Origin: Thalassiosira profunda
Lineage: Eukaryota; Bacillariophyta; Thalassiosirophyceae; Thalassiosirales; Thalassiosiraceae
Length of the DNA: 13,305 bases
NCBI GenBank assembly: GCA_036939355.1
Contig: JALLAP010000778.1
Location: 1-13,305, forward strand
Reading direction: 5' to 3'
The number at the start of each line of letters is the position of its first letter. Within the stretch, counting starts at the first letter, position 1. The notes beneath the pieces were generated by a model. That model was not told the origin of the DNA and did not search any database. It saw only the letters and a program-made list of their open reading frames with translations. Both the position numbers and the translations under genes were made by a program. Shown here in pieces: positions 8,524-13,305 of the stretch.

Positions 8524-8950
8524 GCAACGGCTACGACTCAAGCTCAAGTGGGGCTGCTCAAGGCTGCACTGCACGCCTCCTCGAGGGTCCCGAATCTGAA
8601 GCTACTACAGCGAACAGCGACGGCCATCGCTGCCTTAGGTGCTAACGATGACAACCTTCTTCGCGCCTCGCTTAAAATGAATGGCAGGGCCTTGCGGAAG
8701 CGGCAAAGCACACTGTCATCGCAAGATGATCTGGTGCCACGCGCGAGGCGATCTCAACATTGGAGAGGAAAGGTCGATTGATGTTGGTGTGCTCCCCCGC
8801 ATCTTGACATGGTTCGCCGGCCGCTCGAATGGGACGAATGCCAGCCTCGTTCAATATCACGACCCTCCGCTGTCCGAAGAAGAGTTGTCTGCAACCAAGC
8901 TTGGTTCGTTGTATCGCATCGTTCGAGAAAGGCCAGACATAATCGTCTGA
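8524..8950 (+). pseudogene. Degenerate coding repeat, copy 2 (longer copy, frameshifted)
   Basis: In one frame it reads ATTQAQVGLLKAALHA, then AIAALGANDDNLLRASL, then NGRALRKRQSTLSSQDD, and stops at a TGA near 8781. A second frame, open over the same area, continues SIDVGVLPRILTWFAG, NGTNASLVQYHDPPL and GSLYRIVRERPDIIV to a stop at 8948-8950. The two reading frames appear to be parts of one ancestral protein joined by a frameshift or an unrecognised intron near 8770. The first frame has no ATG before its conserved part. Blocks at 8524-8568 and 8791-8872 match the copy at 2527-2715. I do not recognise a named family; a helical repeat protein or a mobile-element protein would both be possible. 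Nothing supportable lies in 8951-9144. Confidence 0.5.
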
Positions 8951-9144
8951 CGCGCTTTGCATTGGGGCCAAAGAAGAGAAAGTTTAGCGCTTTGTATTGT
9001 CTGGATGATATTGACCCACAGCCTAAACAAACCCCGTCGTTGATTTGTTGTCTCTCCTGGGGATTTACTCTGGAGTCCTTTCGCCTCCTCGAACGACTGT
9101 CGCCCTGGCCGTCTGCTCGTGCTTCCTTTGCGTACCACTTCATT

Positions 9145-10361
9145 CTATTTTCGGGTTGTGCCAAAGGCTCCCGGGCACCCGGCCGACGAGAAGAGCGTGG
9201 GGTTGTCGTCCGGCGCCGTCATCGCGTCGATCTCCGCCATCTCCCCGTCCGTCAGCGTCCACTCCAGGCACCGCGCCTGCCGCGCGAGGCCGAGGGCGCA
9301 CTCCCGCCCCGCGCACCGTCCAAAGTTCGCGGACGGTCGGAGGGAGGCCGCCATGCCGCTCTGCAAGACCCACCGCAGCGACACCTCCTCGGCGGACTTT
9401 CCGCCGTGCGCGGCCCCGATCCGCTTGAGGATTGGATTGTCGACCAGGTCAGCATTTGGACCGGGCACTCCATTCCAGATTTCCCCCGTCTGGCCGTACG
9501 AGAAGATCCTAATTCCGGACTTCTCGCTCAATGTGCGCAATCCGTGCAGATCGGGCCCCATCCCAGCGTGCGCCATTATATAATTGATACTCGGGGTGAC
9601 CTTCGCCGTCGCCAGCACGCCCTTGAGCGCGGACGGGCAGTAGTTGATGACGCCCACCGACCGGCACCGTCCAGCGGCCAATGCCTCTTCGACCACTGCC
9701 CACTGGGCTTGGATCACTTTGGCATCGGGAGAGTCGCGCAGCATCAGCATATCGACGTAATCCACACCTAGCACGCCCAAATCCTCGTCGATCTGATCCC
9801 TCGCCAGCTTTGCCGCGTCCTCGGGAGACGTGCCGGGAGGCGGCTTGCGGATCTTCGTGTTGAGAAACAGCTTCTCCCGCTCGCCCCTGTGCTTCGCCAG
9901 GTATTTAGCCATGCCGTCCCTTTCTTTCCCCGGGTGAAAGTCCACATGCGTAAGCCCTCCTTCCTCGCGAACTCGATGGCCTTTTCGGTTTCCGCCGTCG
10001 ACATGCCAGCTGTATTTAACGCTAAGATGGGGAACTCGACGCCATTTTCGAGGGTCCAGCTCGGAACGCTCCTCGCGGCGGCGCAGGCGGGAAGTGTCGG
10101 GATGGCGAGCGGCGCCAATGCCGCCACGGCGCCGATGGCAAGGGCCGATCGGCGGCCCACCGAGGAAGGTGCATGCGATTGTGGTGCGGCATCACAATCT
10201 TTGCCGTCCATCTTGGCCCTCGTCGACGTTAGGCCGCGGCGAGGGGCACGATGGGAGGGCAGCAGGAAGCCATCCGCCGCATGGGGAAGGGAGAAGCAGC
10301 TAACGAGGAGGAGCAACGCCCCGGTTACAGGGCCGCGGCGGCCGCCCATCACCCTCGACAT
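9145..10361 (-). CDS. Aldo/keto-reductase-like protein with thylakoid-lumen targeting, catalytic residues replaced, one frameshift
   Basis: The ATG at 10361 gives about 405 residues once one frameshift is allowed. The leader has three parts. Residues 14-31 are a hydrophobic signal peptide ending HAADG-F32, which matches the diatom plastid pattern with Phe at +1. A basic transit region follows. Residues 68-96, VGRRSALAIGAVAALAP..ACAAA, are a twin-arginine lumen-type leader ending in an Ala-rich cleavage site. The reductase-like barrel begins near residue 97 (LENGVEFPILALNTAG). Near 9948-9956 the frame slips: the first frame reads GLR-MWTF, the second THVDFHPG. One missing C in GGC(C)TTACG repairs it. 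Asp141 (VDFHPGKERDG) and Lys170 (FLNTKIRK) are kept, but the expected catalytic Tyr position holds Lys146 and the His position holds Arg209 (DMLMLRDSP). Later features are VGVINYCPSALKGVL, NFGRCAGREC and DDNPTLFSSAGCPG. The protein is probably not a classical reductase. It is divergent from the gene at 10665. Confidence 0.8.
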
Positions 10362-10664
10362 CGTCTCGCGTCAGTTTTTGCAAAAGTGATGGCGGGTGAT
10401 TTGGAGAAGAAGCGGGTCGAACGTATTGCACGCGCAGCAATTGCAAATTACCCGTCTAGAGAAAAGACACTGTCGTAACTCGCCAAACCTTTCTCACTAC
10501 GTAGCATCGTACTAATTCCGATACGACATATGGCACTGAATTGAAAATCTAAACTTCAACCAGCGCTCCGAGACGCCAAAGCAAGCACATGTTTGCACTT
10601 CTCCTCCAAGAGCAACACAACGCGGCCAAGCAGTAGACCTTACCGCAGAGCCCGGACGACGACT
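10362..10664. promoter_or_regulatory. Divergent promoter region with a 15-codon upstream ORF
   Basis: This 303-bp spacer separates two genes transcribed in opposite directions, the reductase-like gene (minus) and the ankyrin gene (plus), and must hold both promoters and leaders. On the plus strand an ATG at 10589 opens a 15-codon frame ending in TAG at 10634-10636, 28 bases before the start at 10665 and in a different register. It could lower translation of the ankyrin protein if the transcript begins upstream of it. No TATA box or recognisable operator was seen. Confidence 0.35.
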
Positions 10665-12666
10665 ATGGCCTGCTCCTCTCCGCCGCCGACGGGCATCAAC
10701 GGCCGCCCGGCCGCCATCTCGCCCCGCCAGCTCAACAGCTACCAGCAGCGGGATCCCCTCCACGCCGCCCCCTCCGCGGGCATGCTCTCCTTCCTCTCCT
10801 GCACCGGCGGCGACTATCCCATCTTCATCTGCGACGGCGCCCCCAAACACAACGAGGTGGACTTTGACGTCAATCCCACCGGCGTCTATGTGGCGGTGCA
10901 CACGCACCAGTGGCAGCTGGCGGTGGAGCGGGTGAAGATTTACCCCCGCGAGGCGTCCACGTGGGTGGTGAGGTACGGATCGCCCCTGGAGCACAATGGC
11001 GGGGCCTCCGGATCGGGCGACGGCGCCAAGTACTCGGACCAAATGGCCGTGGCCTCTCCCACCAACGGCGGAAACCCGCCCCCGCCCCCCGTCCAGGCGC
11101 CGCTGTCCCCCGGCAGCAAGAAGGTGATCCGGTGGCGGATGCTCCCCCTCCACGCCGCCGTCCTCTTCGGGGCCCCCAAGGAGGTCCTCGTGGCCCTCCT
11201 CAAGGCCTATCCGGCCGGAATTTCCGCGCACGACGACCAGGGCTGCCTCCCCCTCCACCTCGCCTTTCGCACGGGCGTCAGCGAGGAAATCATCCTGATG
11301 CTGCTGGAAGCGTACCCCGAGGCCATTGAAAGGCCCGACCACAAGGGGCGATTGCCATCCCAGATGGCGCCGAAGCACGCGCAGAGCTACGGGGACACCA
11401 TCGGCGAGGCCTTCGCGCGGGGACCCGAGTACTACTACTGGGCGTCCAGGGTGGCCACCGCGGATCGGGTCCGGAGCGAGGTGGCATTGACAAAGCAGAT
11501 CAAGATGCTGGAGGAGCGGGGGAAGCAAGGGAGGGAGGAGGCGAAGAAGATGCTGGACAAGACGGAGCGGGAATTGACCGAGGAGATTGAGTATCTGAGC
11601 GTCGAGAATGTGGAGCTGAAGGAGCGATTGACGTGGTACGAGACCAAGTACGACGGGGCCGACGAGAAGGAGNGTCGAGAATGTGGAGCTGAAGGAGCGA
11701 TTGACGTGGTACGAGACCAAGTACGACGGGGCCGACGAGAAGGAGAAGGTGCTCGTGGACCACACCAACTCGCTGGCGGAGCGGCTGCGATTGACGAGCC
11801 TGAGCGAAGAGCACTTGGCGACCAAGCTGGCCACGCTGGAGGGCGTGCTGAAGACAAAAGAGGCCGAGGTGGAGGCCGAGGGCAAGACGGCCGCGGCCGA
11901 GAAGGAGGCGCTGGAAGCGCGGACCAAGGAGCTCGAGGCCGCATTGGAGCAGGCGCGGCAAAAGTCCGAGGGGCTGGCGGAGGCGGTCGAGGCGCGGGCG
12001 CGGGAGAACGACGAGGCGAAAGCCCGGTTCGAGAAGGAACGGGCGCTCTTCGAGAAGCAGATCGACGCCTCGAAGGAGTGCCTGATGGAGCTGATCGCCA
12101 GCAGCAAGGAGGACAAGCGGATGTTCGACGAGGATTCCAGGGCGCTGCGGCAGCAGCTGTCGATGCTGCAGGGGGACGTGCAGCGGGCGAGCCAGGACGA
12201 GCGGCGGATGTTCGAGACGGAGAGCGACGACCTGCGCAAGCAGATGGCCCAGCTGCAGGGGGAGGTGCAGCGGGTGGCGTCCAGCGGCGGGGAGAGCCGG
12301 CACTCCCACCGAGGCACCGATCCCGCCGAGATGTCAGCTTATGTCTCCAAAAAGAGGCTGGAGGCCACCCCGGAAGAGGAGGAGGCGCCCTTCGACACCT
12401 ACGTCTCCCAGTCCATGGTCCCTGCGGACGAATCCCGCGACGAGTCCGAGGTCTTCGACGGCCTGTCGCGGGGATTTTCCCACGAGTCGGATGTGGACGC
12501 CGCCCTGGCGCTGGGAGAGTTAACGGACGAGCAGCGGATGGCGCTGGAGGAATTGGATTTGGGCGGGACGCGGGAGGAGATCGCCGCGATGCTAGGCAGG
12601 GTGCCGGGGCTGACGAGAAACCAGGTCAATTTGCTTGTGGACGTGGCATCGTCGCTCGTGGCATGA
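10665..12666 (+). CDS. Ankyrin-repeat and coiled-coil protein of a diatom family (642 residues if the assembly scar is one copy)
   Basis: I start at the ATG at 10665 (MACSSPPPTG). The frame upstream has no ATG and the ATG at 10589 belongs to a short upstream frame. Residues about 50-100 carry a conserved block, FICDGAPKHNEVDFDVNPT, followed by GVYVAVHTHQWQLAVERV. Residues 160-190 (MLPLHAAVLFGAPKEVLVALL) and 193-224 (GCLPLHLAFRTGVSEEIILMLL) are two ankyrin repeats with the typical LPLHAA / LPLHLA signature. From about 275 to 555 the protein is a long, charged, heptad-like coiled coil. The C-terminal end (LTDEQRMALEELDLGGTREEIAAMLGRVPGL) is probably helical. The reading frame breaks at an N at 11673, between two identical 72-base segments. 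Removing one copy and the N restores a continuous frame, and so does removing the N alone. No intron is needed. The architecture suggests a scaffold or adaptor protein; there is no enzyme motif. Confidence 0.85.
11601..11745. repeat. Identical 72-base segments flanking a single N (assembly scar)
   Basis: Bases 11601-11672 and 11674-11745 are identical, with one N at 11673 between them. Exact identity and the lone N are what two overlapping contigs joined without merging would give. A true 24-codon tandem duplication in the coiled coil would also be in frame and cannot be excluded from the sequence alone. Confidence 0.9.
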
Positions 12667-12851
12667 TGGGCGTAGAAAAGTAGCTAGAGTGGGGACACCG
12701 GCAAGCAAGAGCTCATTGATAGGTTGCATGTGATAACATTCATATAAATTTGTTGTGTCGAGCCGCTGTTCGTTCTGTCTCAAAAATACGCTGCTTGTGC
12801 AACATCCAATGGCTCAAAGAACATCACTGCATCAAAACTGGCGATTTCTTT

Positions 12852-13305
12852 TCACTCTCCGTGCCCTTCCATTCCGACAAGGCCAATACCAGCCGCAATC
12901 AAGGCTACCCCGAGCCACCCGGAAAAGGAAAGCTCCTCACCCAAAAATATCGTCCCAATCACACACCCGAACATCACGCTACCTCCGATAATGACCGGAA
13001 TTGATTGGACTGCAGGTACGCCCATTCCTGTACGAACGGTGAGTTGAGACGCCGGTCGTATAATATTAGACTCCTAAATGAAAAGGAATGGCTCACCATT
13101 CACTAGAAAGCTGAGGATCTCGGCGGCGCCACTGGGATTGCACGTAGCATACCAAGATTTGAGTAAAAGAACAGGCAGGCGATTGGATCACACATCAGAT
13201 GAACTCCGGTCGACTTACACGGAAAGGCCCGCGAGAATGGCAAAGTACAACCCCCGGAAATCCCAGAACATCGGCTCCTTTGCCGGCCCAAAGGCCAAAA
13301 AGGAG
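12852..13305 (-). CDS. EamA/DMT-type membrane transporter, C-terminal part (5' end outside window)
   Basis: Three exons are visible: beyond 13305 to 13219, 13131-13097 (35 bases) and 13027-12852. Introns are GTAAGT..CCCAG (87 bp, phase 2) and GTGAGC..TACAG (69 bp, phase 1). The joined frame reads FGPAKEPMFWDFRG, LYFAILAGLSV-GAAEILSFLVNG, MGVPAVQSIPVIIGGSV, FGCVIGTIFLGEELS and GWLGVALIAAGIGLVGM, then the stop. This is a run of three to four short Gly/Ala/Ile-rich helices separated by tight loops. The pairing of IPVIIGGSV with FLGEELSFSGWLGVALIAAGI is characteristic of the last helices of drug/metabolite-transporter proteins. Substrate is unknown. It converges with the ankyrin gene across 185 bases of 3' sequence in which nothing else was seen. 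Confidence 0.75.

Noticed and set aside
8809..9771. Plus-strand open frame of 320 codons
   Set aside because: From about 9145 onward it runs antisense to the reductase barrel, which is clearly coding on the minus strand.
10512..12317. Very long minus-strand open frame opposite the ankyrin/coiled-coil gene
   Set aside because: It is the Leu/Arg/Ser-rich mirror of a GC-rich coiled-coil coding region, crosses the N, and has no recognisable domain. The plus strand explains the sequence.
1..13305. CRISPR arrays, tRNA or rRNA genes, bacterial operons or a phage-type defence island
   Set aside because: No regularly spaced repeats, cloverleaf-like segments or conserved rRNA stretches were seen. Spliced genes and plastid-type leaders show eukaryotic nuclear DNA.

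Overview
This is nuclear DNA of a eukaryote, most probably a diatom and perhaps a centric one. The genes are interrupted by short GT-AG introns of about 68-120 bp, genes sit on both strands with little space between them, and several proteins belong to families I associate with diatom and other stramenopile genomes. These are a Cys/His module protein with the 'SEL.C.LR..FVEAF' and 'GRK.FF.RLW.R' signatures, an ankyrin/coiled-coil protein of the 'CDGAPKHNEVDFDVNPT' type, and a plastid-targeted aldo/keto-reductase-like protein whose leader has a Phe after the signal-peptide cleavage site. The species assignment is inference. No bacterial operon, CRISPR array, tRNA or rRNA gene was seen.

Layout, left to right. 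(1) 1-2347, minus: a five-exon Cys/His-rich, probably nuclear protein running off the left edge. (2) 2348-2847: intergenic, holding one copy of a degenerate coding repeat. (3) 2848-about 3354, minus: the C-terminal half of a fucosyltransferase-like protein, with no start codon of its own. (4) 3598-4004: nothing supportable. (5) 4005-6214, minus: a two-exon, 713-residue secreted orphan protein. (6) 6215-6391: a divergent intergenic spacer with two perfect 16-bp AT-rich palindromes. (7) 6392-7192, plus: a three-exon orphan protein. (8) 7292-8283, minus: the N-terminal half of a fucosyltransferase-like protein, lacking the C-terminal region found at 2848-3354. (9) 8524-8950, plus: a second, longer copy of the degenerate repeat. 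(10) 9145-10361, minus: an aldo/keto-reductase-like protein with a signal peptide, a transit peptide and a twin-arginine thylakoid-lumen leader, but with two catalytic residues replaced. (11) 10665-12666, plus: an ankyrin plus coiled-coil protein carrying an assembly scar (an N between two identical 72-base segments). (12) 12852 to the right edge, minus: the C-terminal end of an EamA/DMT-type transporter with a 35-base exon.

The most interesting structure is the pair of glycosyltransferase halves. They lie on the same strand in the correct order, are complementary rather than overlapping, and are separated by about 4 kb that contains two unrelated genes. Either one gene was split by an insertion, or it carries a 4-kb intron with nested genes, or two paralogues were each truncated. 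The whole block is bracketed by the two direct copies of the degenerate repeat.

The genes do not look like a single pathway. Two apparent frameshifts (in the glycosyltransferase N-half and the reductase) can each be explained by one missing C in a CC run, so sequence error is a serious alternative to gene decay. The assembly scar shows that the sequence is a draft.
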